From SZUA-309 sp965215995 (GTDB lineage Bacteria; Pseudomonadota; Gammaproteobacteria; Pseudomonadales; Azotimanducaceae), in assembly GCA_965215995.1 (NCBI GenBank), contig OZ244128.1, positions 5,580,001 through 5,644,000 of the forward strand: 64,000 nt of DNA, given 5' to 3'. Under the pieces are notes generated by a model. The model was not told the origin of the DNA. It did not search any database and saw only the letters and a list, made by a program, of their open reading frames with translations. How positions within the stretch are numbered: the stretch's first letter is position 1; every line of letters begins with the position of its first letter. The position numbers were made by a program, and so were the translations under genes. Of the stretch, positions 44,006 through 53,149 are shown piece by piece.

Positions 44006-44182
44006 TAAAGAAATCCAACAGAGAAGCCCGGCTACCGTCTGTAAGACGTCGGATTAACCTCTCAACGCTGCTGGATTTTCAGAAGTGAGTGTTCTGCGGC
44101 ACGATTTGGCCACCCGGAAGGAAATCGAGTGAAACCCTGGCGGCACCGAGATAGGGTAAGTGGCTGAAAACGAAAGGGAAGT

Positions 44183-44258
44183 TGGAGCGGGTAACGAGGT
44201 TCGAACTCGTGGCCTCGACCTTGGCAAGGTCGCGCTCTACCAGCTGAGCTATACCCGC
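44183..44258 (-). tRNA. tRNA-Gly (anticodon GCC)
   Basis: A complete 76-nt minus-strand cloverleaf: acceptor GCGGGTA/TACCCGC, D-stem GCTC/GAGC, anticodon stem CGACC/GGTCG with loop TTGCCAA (anticodon GCC), T-loop TTCGAAC, discriminator T and encoded CCA. It decodes GGC and GGT. The toxin-antitoxin module lies next to it. Confidence 0.96.
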
Positions 44259-44337
44259 TTGGAAGGGGGCGCTATTTTCCAGAATCGGGGCTGAAACGCA
44301 ACTCCCGATTGGCACCACCGACAGCCCTCGAGCAGCC

Positions 44338-46023
44338 TCACGGCGCTGACTCATCGTGTTCAGAATCCGGCTCGAATCCGTACTCGACTTCTGCAGCCGA
44401 CGATGAAATCAGGCCCGCGGCCAGATCCGAGGCGACCGCCTGCCGGCTTCTGTGCTTCGCTGGACCGATGCCGCCCCCGCCCGGTGTCTCCAGAATCAGG
44501 GTTGCACCCGCTGGCACCAGATCGCGCCCTTTGCCTGGCAGTTCCGTGCCATCCTGCAGCCGGACAGATCCAGCCAGGCCCTCCTTACCCTCCCGGCGAC
44601 CGCGCGCCGGATGACCTATGCGATCGAACATCTTGGAAATGACGAAGGCCGCCCCTTGCCGATGGCTCACCTCGATCGTCTGCCCAAGTCCTCCCCGTTT
44701 CTCCCCGGGCCCGCCCGAGTCCTGACGGTACTCCTTACGCCAGATCACCAGAGGTGTGGTGGCCTCGTTGATTTCCGTCGACGTGGTCCGCACCCCTGAC
44801 GGAAACGCTGTCGTCGACAGGCCGTCTTTGCCGGCGCGGGCGCCCGTGCCGCCATTGAAGATGGGATTGCTGACAAAGGGCACTGATTCCGCGTTGTCAG
44901 CACCCGCTGTCGGTGCGTTCAGAAAGACCGGGTTCCAGATGCAGGATGCGCCTTCCGCAGGCACCTGATCGGGCACCACTTGAGCCAGGCAACCGAGCAC
45001 CACGTCAGGCAGCATCTGCCCGACCGAATGCCTGGCGGAGACCGCGCTGGGAGGTGGGGCATTGAGGATCGAGCCTTCCGGCGCAGTCACCCTGACCGCG
45101 GCCAGAGAGCCGGCATTGTTGGGTACCTGGTTGCCAACGATGCAGCGCACGCCGAAGGATGCGTAAGCTTCGGTGTAGGGCAGTGGCACGTTGATGCCTG
45201 CATCCGAGCGAGGCGAGCTGCCCGAAAAATCCACGCTGAGCTGCTCACCCTGGATCTTCAGCACGGCCTTGAGCAGCACCGGTTCCCGGTAGCCATCGAT
45301 CCACATTTCCTGGCCGTAGGATCCATCCGGCAACGCAGCGATTTCCCGGGCCATCGCAGCCCGTGAAGTTTCGATAATGAACTCGGCCACTTCCGCCAGG
45401 TCGTCCATACCGAAGTCATCGAGCATCTCGTTCAGCGCCCGACCACCGAGCTCGTTGCAGGCGGTCAGAGAATGCAGATCGCCTTCGGCCGTAACAGGAT
45501 CGCGGACGTTCGCCTTGATCAGATTCATCAGGGTCTCGTCCCGTTGGCCAGCTCGAAACAGCGGGCAGATAGGAATGCGTATGCCTTCCTCAAAGAGATC
45601 ATTGGCGTCCGGTCCGAAACCACGCCCGCCCACATCGGCGATGTGGCTGGTGCTCGCAAAAAGCGCCCGGCAGGTGCCCTGCCTGAACACCGGGGTGACC
45701 ACCGTGAAGTCATTGAGGTGCCCGGTGCCGTCCCATGGATCGTTGGTCAGCAGCACGTCCCCATCTACCAGGGATTCGAGGGGGTGCACGCGCAGGAACT
45801 TACCCACGGCAGCGGCCATGGCGTTGACATGTCCCGGCGTGCCGGTCACCGCCTGGGCGAGCATGTCACCTTCAATGCTGAATACACCGGCAGAGAGATC
45901 ACCAGCTTCCCGCACCACCGTGGAGAAGGCGGTGCGCATGAGTGTCTGAGCCTGCTCCTCGACAATCGCCAGCAGCCGATCCCAGATCAGCTGGCGGTCC
46001 AGTTGCCCCGCTCCCCGACTCAC
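44338..46023 (-). CDS. Hydantoinase B/oxoprolinase family protein (HyuB)
   Basis: A 561-residue B subunit of an ATP-dependent N-methylhydantoinase/5-oxoprolinase-like enzyme: the N-terminal IWDRLLAIVEEQAQTLMRTAFSTVVREA, the TNDPWDGTGHLND motif and GGPGEKRGGLGQ near residue 430 are typical. It overlaps the A subunit by 4 nt. Together they should open a cyclic amide or ketone-like ring, or carboxylate acetone-type substrates; which one is not readable. Confidence 0.92.
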   Translation of the reverse strand: MSRGAGQLDRQLIWDRLLAIVEEQAQTLMRTAFSTVVREAGDLSAGVFSIEGDMLAQAVTGTPGHVNAMAAAVGKFLRVHPLESLVDGDVLLTNDPWDGTGHLNDFTVVTPVFRQGTCRALFASTSHIADVGGRGFGPDANDLFEEGIRIPICPLFRAGQRDETLMNLIKANVRDPVTAEGDLHSLTACNELGGRALNEMLDDFGMDDLAEVAEFIIETSRAAMAREIAALPDGSYGQEMWIDGYREPVLLKAVLKIQGEQLSVDFSGSSPRSDAGINVPLPYTEAYASFGVRCIVGNQVPNNAGSLAAVRVTAPEGSILNAPPPSAVSARHSVGQMLPDVVLGCLAQVVPDQVPAEGASCIWNPVFLNAPTAGADNAESVPFVSNPIFNGGTGARAGKDGLSTTAFPSGVRTTSTEINEATTPLVIWRKEYRQDSGGPGEKRGGLGQTIEVSHRQGAAFVISKMFDRIGHPARGRREGKEGLAGSVRLQDGTELPGKGRDLVPAGATLILETPGGGGIGPAKHRSRQAVASDLAAGLISSSAAEVEYGFEPDSEHDESAP

Positions 46024-48119
46024 TTGGATTCTCCCTCCGCCGTGTCCCGCTCAAGAACCAGCGATCCCTGATCACCCAAGACAGCGCTGAAGCCAGCGGC
46101 AACCACCACCGTGGTCTGCGCTTCCCGAATCAGTGCCGGACCGGCCAGATAATCCCCCGGCCGCAACGCTGCCCGTTCGAAGCAACCGGCTTCCAACTGC
46201 CGGCCAGCCACCGGATCGAACACCGTCGTGGTGGTCTCGGCTGTCAGCGCGTGCGTACGCTCGACTTCCTCGACCGGCAGGCGACGTGCTTCTGTCGAGG
46301 CCACCAGGTTCAGTGTCCAGCTGAGGATTTCCACCGACAACCCGGGAATGGTCCGGCCATACAGAGCCCGGTAGTTCTCTTCGAAACGCGCTCGGAGCGT
46401 CGCCTGTGAGAGAGCGGCGAGGTCCTCATCGAGATCGACCGCGATCTCATAGCCCTGGCCCTGATAGCGCATGAACGCCCGGCGAAGCACCACGAGCTGC
46501 TCTTCGGGCACCAGCGCTCCGATCACAGCACGTGCCTCCGCGTACATCTCCGCCATCAGCGATGAGATCACCGGCAGATCGAGATCATCCAGCGTCATGT
46601 AGTGGCTGCGCACGACTTCGAAGCCGACGGGGGCGAGCAGAAAGCCAACGGCAGAACCCACACCCGCGTTGACAGGAACCACCACCCTATCGATCTTCAG
46701 CTTGCTGGCCAGAGTACAGGCATGCAGAGGCGCGGCGCCGCCAAAAGCGATGAGCGTACGGCCCGCGGTGCCCCGCCCCCACTCACTCAAGTGCGCACGT
46801 GCCGCTGCCGCCATATTCTCATTCACCACCTCGCTGACGCCGAACGCGGCTTCCACCTCATCCAAGGGCGAATCGGTCGCAAGCGGCTCGGCAATCTCAG
46901 TCCGCATGGCCGCTGCCGCCCCCGACACATCCAGCGTCATCCGACCGCCGGCAAAACCGGATGGCTCGAGCTTGCCGAGCAGCAGATCCGCATCGGTGAC
47001 CGCTGGTCGCTTTCCGCCCAGGCCATAGCAAACCGGACCGGGTTCGGACCCGGCGCTCTCCGGTCCGACCTGCAGGCGGCCAAGACCATCCACCCAGGCA
47101 ATGGAGCCGCCACCCGCGCCGATCTCGACCATCTCAATCACCGGAATCCGCACAGGCAGTCCACTACCCTTCTTGAACCGGTAGCTGCGATCCACCTCGA
47201 ACGATCGACTCAGCAACGGCTGCCCCTTATCGATCACACAGAGCTTCGCCGTGGTGCCACCCATGTCGAAGGAGAGCGTTTCACCGTAACCGCCCGCCTT
47301 CGCCACTTCCGCAGCCAGAATCGCGCCACCGGCAGGGCCCGACTCGACCAGCCGAATGGGGAACTCCCGGGCCGTGGCTAGGCTTGTCAAACCCCCGCCG
47401 GAGGTCATGAGCAGGACGGGACAGTCAAAGCCGCGCGCCGTGAACTTCTGCGCCAGGCTTTCCAGATAAGCGTCCATCAGCGGCTTCACGTAAGCGTTCG
47501 CACAGGTGGTGGAAAGGCGCTCGTACTCCCGGATCTCCGGGCACACCGCCGAGGAGAGACTTATGGACAACCCGGGCATGGCGTCAATGAGCACCTCAGC
47601 CACCTGCTGCTCATGACTCGAGTTGGCATAGGAGTGTAGCAGCCCGATCGCCACGCTGGTCACACCTCTTGCTTGCAACTGCGGCAGCGCCGCTCTGACG
47701 CTATCCGCATCGAACGCTTTGAGCACCTCACCACGGGCATCGAGGCGCTCGGCCACCGGCAGCCGCAGCTGGCGAGGCACCAGGGGTGCTGGCCGATCGA
47801 TGTTCACATCGTACTGCTCGAAGCGGTTTTCCAGCGCCATCTCGACCGCATCACGATGACCTTCCGTGGTGAGCAGTGCGGTCACCGCCCCGCGCCGTTC
47901 GATCAGCGCATTGGTCGCGAGCGTCGTGCCATGCAGCATCACCCGGCAATCAGCGGGTGCCAGACCCGTTCGCTCGATCACCGTATCGACACCCTGCATC
48001 ACTCCGTCTGCCGGATCATCATAGGTGGTCAGCACCTTGACAGCGGTCTGCTCATCACCGCTCTTGAGCACCACATCGGTAAAGGTACCGCCGATGTCCG
48101 TGGCCAGCTCAAACGCCAT
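46020..48119 (-). CDS. Hydantoinase A/oxoprolinase family protein (HyuA)
   Basis: A 699-residue A subunit with the actin-like ATPase fold. It starts ATDIGGTFTDVV (phosphate 1, 6-17), has LSFDMGGTTAKLC (about 270), AGSEPGPVCYGLGG and the GFGG-like phosphate loops. It overlaps hyuB by 4 nt and the MFS gene by 11 nt. The trio transporter-HyuA-HyuB suggests uptake and ATP-driven ring opening of one substrate. Confidence 0.93.
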   Translation of the reverse strand: MAFELATDIGGTFTDVVLKSGDEQTAVKVLTTYDDPADGVMQGVDTVIERTGLAPADCRVMLHGTTLATNALIERRGAVTALLTTEGHRDAVEMALENRFEQYDVNIDRPAPLVPRQLRLPVAERLDARGEVLKAFDADSVRAALPQLQARGVTSVAIGLLHSYANSSHEQQVAEVLIDAMPGLSISLSSAVCPEIREYERLSTTCANAYVKPLMDAYLESLAQKFTARGFDCPVLLMTSGGGLTSLATAREFPIRLVESGPAGGAILAAEVAKAGGYGETLSFDMGGTTAKLCVIDKGQPLLSRSFEVDRSYRFKKGSGLPVRIPVIEMVEIGAGGGSIAWVDGLGRLQVGPESAGSEPGPVCYGLGGKRPAVTDADLLLGKLEPSGFAGGRMTLDVSGAAAAMRTEIAEPLATDSPLDEVEAAFGVSEVVNENMAAAARAHLSEWGRGTAGRTLIAFGGAAPLHACTLASKLKIDRVVVPVNAGVGSAVGFLLAPVGFEVVRSHYMTLDDLDLPVISSLMAEMYAEARAVIGALVPEEQLVVLRRAFMRYQGQGYEIAVDLDEDLAALSQATLRARFEENYRALYGRTIPGLSVEILSWTLNLVASTEARRLPVEEVERTHALTAETTTTVFDPVAGRQLEAGCFERAALRPGDYLAGPALIREAQTTVVVAAGFSAVLGDQGSLVLERDTAEGESK

Positions 48120-49332
48120 CGGCAGCCTCGTTCAACACCTGGTGCGTATGACCTTCGAGCCGCCACAATCCGGACGCTGCACCCACCAGCAAAATCACTG
48201 CCAGCATGCTGCCGGCAGCGATCATCAGCGCTTCCTGTGGCCCGAACAGCTCAACCAGATAGCCGCAGACAAGAGCGCCTACAGGCCCCGCACCCATGAA
48301 GGAAAACGAGTAGAAGCTCATCACCCTGCCGCGCTGCGCCTCCGGTGCCTGTTCCTGCATGATGGTCCGTGACATGGTCATGGCAGCGCCTCCGCAGACT
48401 CCCCAGACGAACAGCGCCAATACCCAGAGCAGGAAGCTCGGTGCTATTGCCGCACTGGCCAGCACCACAGCGCCCAATCCTTGCGCAAGCAGCAACGCTC
48501 TCCCCTGGCGCTGCACATCTCCCAGCCGCAGCAGCAGGATGATCGTGGACACCAATCCAAGTGAGTTGGCGCCATTCATGAAGGCAAGGTCCTGCGCGCT
48601 GCCGGCAAAGACCTCACGAACCAGGATCGGCATGGTGACGATGTAGGAGCCCATGAAGAAAAGGGCCATGGCTACATTCTGGATCATGACCATGCGCATG
48701 GAAGGGGAGCCGAACACGGTCTTCGCGCCTTCGACGACAGAGCGGAAAAGCCTGGGTGTTGCCGCCTGAGCCGCTCTCGCGCCGGCCCGGATCCTGGCAA
48801 ACCCGAGCACGCCGAGGAGCAACGCCAGCATCTGCGTGCCGATAATCAGCTCCGGGCCGAGATAGTCTGAGAGGGAGGCGACCAGAAATCCGACCATCTG
48901 CAGCCCGAACTGCATGATGCTGGTCAGCATCACGGTCCGCTGCAGCCGGCCCTCCGCCACGTCGTTCAGGAGGCCGTCCCGGGCCGGTGTGGCAAAAGCC
49001 TGCGCAAGGCCCATCAAGACGGCATAGGCAACGATGAGGGGGTAGGTCAGCCGGTCGGTGCCGACGATGAACAGCAGATAAGCAGATGCCAGCACCGCAA
49101 AGGTCTGAGCCAGCACCACCACGTTTCGTCCACCAAATCGGTCCGCGTAGCTGCCACCGATGAGAATGAGCAGGGTTCCAGGCAGAAGGAGTGCCATCTG
49201 GGCGAAGCCGACCCGCTCGGGTGACTCCCGCAGCACCATGGTCACCAACCAGGCAAACATGACGCTCTGAATGCCATAAGCCAGGAACCAGGTGCCTGTG
49301 CCAATCAGGTAGTAGTGCAGCGGTCGCGCCAA
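48109..49332 (-). CDS. MFS transporter
   Basis: A 407-residue transporter with about twelve hydrophobic helices in two halves. The loop motif GSYADRFGGRNVV (about 59-71, the MFS motif A) is present. It belongs to the enterobactin/DHA3-like subgroup. It is the first gene of the MFS-hyuA-hyuB operon and its 3' end overlaps hyuA by 11 nt. Import of the HyuAB substrate or export of its product are both possible. Confidence 0.9.
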   Translation of the reverse strand: MARPLHYYLIGTGTWFLAYGIQSVMFAWLVTMVLRESPERVGFAQMALLLPGTLLILIGGSYADRFGGRNVVVLAQTFAVLASAYLLFIVGTDRLTYPLIVAYAVLMGLAQAFATPARDGLLNDVAEGRLQRTVMLTSIMQFGLQMVGFLVASLSDYLGPELIIGTQMLALLLGVLGFARIRAGARAAQAATPRLFRSVVEGAKTVFGSPSMRMVMIQNVAMALFFMGSYIVTMPILVREVFAGSAQDLAFMNGANSLGLVSTIILLLRLGDVQRQGRALLLAQGLGAVVLASAAIAPSFLLWVLALFVWGVCGGAAMTMSRTIMQEQAPEAQRGRVMSFYSFSFMGAGPVGALVCGYLVELFGPQEALMIAAGSMLAVILLVGAASGLWRLEGHTHQVLNEAADGV

Positions 49333-49418
49333 CGGTGTCCTCGAGTAATGACCGGCGTGGGCCCGGATCTCCGGGGCCCGTAATTTCAGGGCCCGAGAGT
49401 ATACGTTAAGATCCTTGG

Positions 49419-49859
49419 ATGATTGCGAGACTGACTCTGGCGGCCGCCCTGGCCGTGCTGATGTCGCTGATCGCCGGGGCCGGCAACAGCGATCCGCGCA
49501 CCTATCTGGAAGTCTCTCCGAGCGGGCGGGATGATCTGCAGGCGCTCATGAGCACCCTCGAAGGACATCTGGATCAGGGCCTGCCCATGACCGATCCCGT
49601 GGTGGTGGTTCTGCATGGCAGTGAAGCCAGTTCCTTTACCACCACCGGCTACGCCGCCAATCGAATGCTCGTCGACCAGGCCGCCCGGCTCTCCGCCTAT
49701 CGCCTGATCGATGTACGCATGTGCGAAACCTGGATGAGAGAGAACGAGGTGGCACCGGAGGATCTTCCGGCCTTCGTGAAAACGGTGCCCTTTGCGCCGG
49801 AAGAGATCGAACGGCTGGAGGCGGAGGGCTACGTTCCGGTTGGCGGCCTTGAGATCTGA
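49419..49859 (+). CDS. Exported DsrE-like protein
   Basis: A 146-residue protein with a signal peptide (LTLAAALAVLMSLIAGAG) and a DsrE/DsrF-type fold: VVVVLHGSEASSF, then NRMLVDQAARLSAYRLIDVRMCETWM and a P-F-A-P-E-E-I-E-R-L tail. The Cys in MCETWM corresponds to the active site position of the family. Periplasmic DsrE-like proteins are poorly known; a sulfur-transfer role is possible. It is divergent from the MFS gene. Confidence 0.7.
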   Translation: MIARLTLAAALAVLMSLIAGAGNSDPRTYLEVSPSGRDDLQALMSTLEGHLDQGLPMTDPVVVVLHGSEASSFTTTGYAANRMLVDQAARLSAYRLIDVRMCETWMRENEVAPEDLPAFVKTVPFAPEEIERLEAEGYVPVGGLEI

Positions 49860-49865
49860 GGCGGC

Positions 49866-50354
49866 CTACTGCGGCGCCAGCTTTTTCAAACCGTTCATCT
49901 CGAGCAGTGCTTCGCGCTCAGCGCGCGGCAGGAAGTTGACGACGTAACCCAACGCGCCCTGCCCCAGCCGGTTGGTCTCCTGATCGTACTTCACCAAAAG
50001 GCGGACGTAGAGATTCTCCCCGGCAACCAGTTTGGCCGGGAATGCCCGCTCCGGGCCGTTCCAGTTGGACGCTTCGCTGTCGCCCGTCATCTTCAGTTCG
50101 TAAGTACCCGCCGCCATCTCAATCTCGATGTAGCGTTTGTACTTGAGCAGACCCACCGGCACCCCATCGATCTGAATTTCCGGCGAGCGACCCGACTTCT
50201 CTCCCCAGCGCTGCCCCGGCCAGTAAACGTAGAGCTTGCCGTTGCCCGGCTTGGTGATCAGGGTGGGCGTGTAGGGTGTGGGAGTTGACGCACAGCTTGT
50301 AATCGCCAGTACGAAACAGAAAATAATAATACTTTTCATAAGGTTAGCGCGCAT
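49866..50354 (-). CDS. DUF2846-like lipoprotein
   Basis: A 162-residue lipoprotein. The ATG at 50354 follows GAGGGAG; the lipobox is ITSCAS (Cys about 21). The rest is a beta-rich DUF2846-like domain (LYVYWPGQRWGE, IQIDGVPVGLLKYKRYIEIEMAAGTY). Relatives are thought to be cell-envelope proteins. It ends 6 nt from the convergent DsrE-like gene. Confidence 0.75.
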   Translation of the reverse strand: MRANLMKSIIIFCFVLAITSCASTPTPYTPTLITKPGNGKLYVYWPGQRWGEKSGRSPEIQIDGVPVGLLKYKRYIEIEMAAGTYELKMTGDSEASNWNGPERAFPAKLVAGENLYVRLLVKYDQETNRLGQGALGYVVNFLPRAEREALLEMNGLKKLAPQ

Positions 50355-50454
50355 ATCTCCCTCAGTTGTGCTATTCACAGGGTGAGTCGCTCCGGCATAT
50401 CAATAGGTCTCTGCGGACGGGTGCCGATTGCCGTCGCCCCATATAGTGGGCGTC

Positions 50455-50547
50455 ATGAGCAAGCTAAAAAGTCACTTCGAAGTCAGCGAATGGCCTCTGG
50501 TCGTTCTCACCCTCTTCATCGTCGCCATGGTGAGCCAGCTCACCTGA
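50455..50547 (+). CDS. Very small membrane protein
   Basis: A possible 30-residue protein (MSKLKSHFEVSEWP...) with a single transmembrane helix (LVVLTLFIVAMVSQL). Its charged N-terminus and single helix resemble known small membrane proteins of the 30-50 residue class. No strong ribosome-binding site, so confidence is low. It is convergent with the AraC regulator. Confidence 0.35.
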   Translation: MSKLKSHFEVSEWPLVVLTLFIVAMVSQLT

Positions 50548-50554
50548 ACGCAGA

Positions 50555-51553
50555 TCAGTTCAGGGCCCGAGCCCGGAAGTCCGTCGGCGACTCTTCCGTC
50601 CAGCGCTTGAATGCTCGAGCAAAGTTGCTCTGATCCGAGAAGCCGAGCAGGAAGGCCACATCGGTGACCGAGAAGCGGGACTGACGCAGATACTCCTTGG
50701 CAAGCTGGCCTCTTACTTCGTCCACCAACGCTGAGAAGGTGTACTCACGGTCGGACAGGCGCCGGGCCAGAGTCCGTTCGCTCATCGCCAGCTCGCTGGC
50801 CACCTCCCGGCGGGACGGTTCGCCGTCCGGCAGATGATCGATGATGGCGACCCTCGCTCTCGCTACCACATCCTTCTTGTCCATGTTGGCCAGGTACTCA
50901 CGGGCGACCTCTTCGCTCGCCTGGGCCAGCGCCGGATTGTGCCGGGTGAGTTGCTCATCGACGCTCTCCATGTGGAACGTGATCTTGTCGAGACTGGCTT
51001 TGTACTCCACCGGGCAGCGAAAGAAATCAGCCAGCTTGCGAGCGCAGGGTGGCTCCGGACGCATCATGTGAACGCTTTTGGCATTGAACTCAGGGTGGGT
51101 CAGATCCCGGCACATGGTGATCACCGCGGTGAAGCTGGCATCGTCGCCCAGGTCGATACCTGGCGAGGGGTCGATCTGCAGGTGGACTCCGTCAGCATCC
51201 TCCATCAGGTCCATCTCAGCCGCCGTGGTGATCAGGCGCTGATAACGAACGAGACGCTCCAGCGCCTCGCGGATGGTTGAGCTGGCGAGCCACGCATAAC
51301 CCACCGCGTGGATATTGGTCGCGTGGAAATTCAAGCCTGCTTCAAAACCGATGCAGGGGTTGTTCGTCAGGCGCTCCAATTCCTCCCACAGCTCTTCCAT
51401 GAGGTCTTTGCTGACTCTCGCATCCGGATTCTTGAACGGCTCTGGTGGCAGACCCATCGATTCGAACATCTTTTTCGAGTCGATCTGATAGGACTCCATG
51501 GTGCGCGCGGCGACTTCCGTCAGCGTTGCGATGGACGTGAACGAACGGGCCAT
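50555..51553 (-). CDS. AraC family transcriptional regulator
   Basis: A 332-residue regulator: an N-terminal ligand-sensing domain of the Arabinose-bd type used by OruR/ArgR-like and fatty-acid/steroid-related regulators (FEAGLNFHATNIHAVGYAWLAS), then two HTH motifs at the C-terminus (SRREVASELAMSERTLARRLSD and FSVTDVAFLLGFSDQSNFARAFKRW). The ligand is unknown. It is divergent from selD, which may or may not be a target. Confidence 0.9.
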   Translation of the reverse strand: MARSFTSIATLTEVAARTMESYQIDSKKMFESMGLPPEPFKNPDARVSKDLMEELWEELERLTNNPCIGFEAGLNFHATNIHAVGYAWLASSTIREALERLVRYQRLITTAAEMDLMEDADGVHLQIDPSPGIDLGDDASFTAVITMCRDLTHPEFNAKSVHMMRPEPPCARKLADFFRCPVEYKASLDKITFHMESVDEQLTRHNPALAQASEEVAREYLANMDKKDVVARARVAIIDHLPDGEPSRREVASELAMSERTLARRLSDREYTFSALVDEVRGQLAKEYLRQSRFSVTDVAFLLGFSDQSNFARAFKRWTEESPTDFRARALN

Positions 51554-51740
51554 CCGACTTTCTCGATCCTCAAGCGTCTCGGGGGAAACCGGCGCTAACT
51601 ATACCGTAATTCAACCCAGCGGCTTTACGCAGCGCTACACAACACCCTCGGCGCTGGCCATGCAATCCGCCTATACTCGGCTCCGGGCGAATCCGGATCA
51701 CCGCCGGAAGACGCCACGAAAAGTTGAGACGGTATCCGAT

Positions 51741-52790
51741 TTGTTTGGCAAGAAGAACACACTGACAGGATTGTCCCGAACCTGCGGTTGAGCTGCGAAA
51801 GTCAGCTCGGTCGAGTTGAACGCGCTGCTTGAGACGCTGCCGGTCGGCACGGATCCAAACCTCATCGTCGGGTATGACACCAGCGACGATGCGGGTGTCT
51901 ATCGCCTGTCGGAAAGTGAAGCGATCGTGGTCACGGCGGATTTCATCACGCCGCCCACGGACGATCCGGAGACGTTTGGCCGGGTGGCCGCCGCCAACGC
52001 CATCAGCGACGTTTACGCCATGGGCGGTCGACCGATCACCTGCGTGAATCTGGTGGCCTTCCCGGCGAAGAAACTACCCACGGAGACATTGGCAGGCATC
52101 ATCCGCGGCGCTCAGGAAAAGATCGCGGAATCCGGCGCGGTGCTGGCCGGTGGACATACGGTCGAAGATCCGGAACCGAAGTTCGGGCTGGCCGTTACCG
52201 GTCTCGTGCATCCGGATCGGGTCTGGAGGAATTCGGGTGCCAGGGTTGGTGATGCGCTGGTGCTGACCAAGCCGATCGGCAGCGGGGTGCTGCTGAACGC
52301 GAATCTGAAAGGCTGGGTGAGCGAATCCGATCTGGCTGGCTGCCTCGCCACGCTGGAAACGCTGAACCGCCGGGCAGCGGAAATCGCAGCCGGCCACGCC
52401 ATCCACGCCGCCACAGACGTGACCGGATTCGGGCTCGCCGGCCACGCGCTCGAGATGGCGAAAGGCGCCGATGTGCTCATTCGCCTGGAACGGGATGCAG
52501 TGCCTGTGCTGGGTGGCGCCCGCGCCATGTACGACAAAGGCATGAGCACGGGTTCCAATGAATCGAACGAAGCGCTGGTGCAACCGCACCTGACCTGGCG
52601 CGGCGCCTTTGGCCGAACAGACCAGTCCCTGTTCTTTGATCCGCAGACAAATGGCGGGCTGCTTTTCGCGTTGGACGCCGAGGAGGCACCCACCCTGGTG
52701 CAGGCACTCAGCGACGGTGGGATAGCTGCCGCTGCCGTGGTGGGCAGCGTGCTGGAACGGACTACGGACGATTATCTCGAGGTGTGCTGA
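51741..52790 (+). CDS. selD: Selenide, water dikinase with selenocysteine (SelD)
   Basis: Makes selenophosphate from selenide and ATP. After the TGA at 51789-51791 the frame reads a complete SelD: DPNLIVGYDTSDDAGVY, TTADFITP-like Mg site, GRVAAANAISDVYAMGG, LAGGHTVEDPEPKFGLAVTG, KPIGSGVL. Upstream of the TGA the same frame gives LTGLSRTCG, and the joined sequence is CG-U-AAKV. This puts Sec exactly at the catalytic position, three residues before the essential Lys (Cys17 and Lys20 in E. coli). With the TTG at 51741 as start, Sec is residue 17 and the protein has 349 residues; an ATG at 51660 is a less likely start. The gene would be truncated by an annotator that stops at TGA. It supplies selenium for itself and for the UGSC selenoprotein. 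Confidence 0.93.
51803..51818 (+). promoter_or_regulatory. Putative bacterial SECIS element in selD
   Basis: Stem CAGCTC (51803-51808) pairs with GAGTTG (51813-51818, one G-U pair) around the tetraloop GGTC. The loop is 18-21 nt after the UGA, inside the bacterial SECIS window, and GGUC is close to the GGUCU loop of the E. coli fdhF SECIS. A competing hairpin GAGCTG/CAGCTC (51790-51808) overlaps it. Confidence 0.65.
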
Positions 52791-52802
52791 CCGGAGGGCT
52801 GA

Positions 52803-53030
52803 TCAGGCATAGCGACGACTATCTCCGCTATCGGCACCCCCGACGTCGGTGTCGGATTGTTTCGCACACTCACTACGCACCCGCTCGTACACTTCCTCCC
52901 GATGAATGGCAACATCGTCAGGCGCGTGCACGCCGATCCGAACCTGATTACCTTTCACGCCGAGTATGGTGACCGAGATATCATCCCCGATCATGAGTTT
53001 CTCTCCAATCCGGCGCGTAAGGATGAGCAC
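52803..53030 (-). CDS. csrA: Carbon storage regulator CsrA
   Basis: A 75-residue RNA-binding post-transcriptional regulator. It starts MLILTRRIGEKLMIGDD and contains GVKGNQVRIGVHAPDDVAIHREEVYER, with the RNA-binding L4/R44 positions intact. The C-terminus has a tail about ten residues longer than in E. coli CsrA. The start is GTG at 53030. It is convergent with selD, 12 nt apart. Confidence 0.96.
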   Translation of the reverse strand: MLILTRRIGEKLMIGDDISVTILGVKGNQVRIGVHAPDDVAIHREEVYERVRSECAKQSDTDVGGADSGDSRRYA

Positions 53031-53149
53031 AAGCGGTGTCTCGTGAAATCGACTGCGGGGATCATGCGATCACCTGAAGCGCAGAGGCAACCATGCGCCC
53101 AATATGGGTGTATATTTCGTGTAGCAGGGACGCATTTGGAGGATAGGGA

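Noticed and set aside
51498..51791. A 97-codon plus-strand frame that ends at 51791.
   Set aside because: Its last codons (LTGLSRTCG) are the N-terminus of SelD before the Sec TGA; the upstream part overlaps the AraC promoter and is not conserved-looking.
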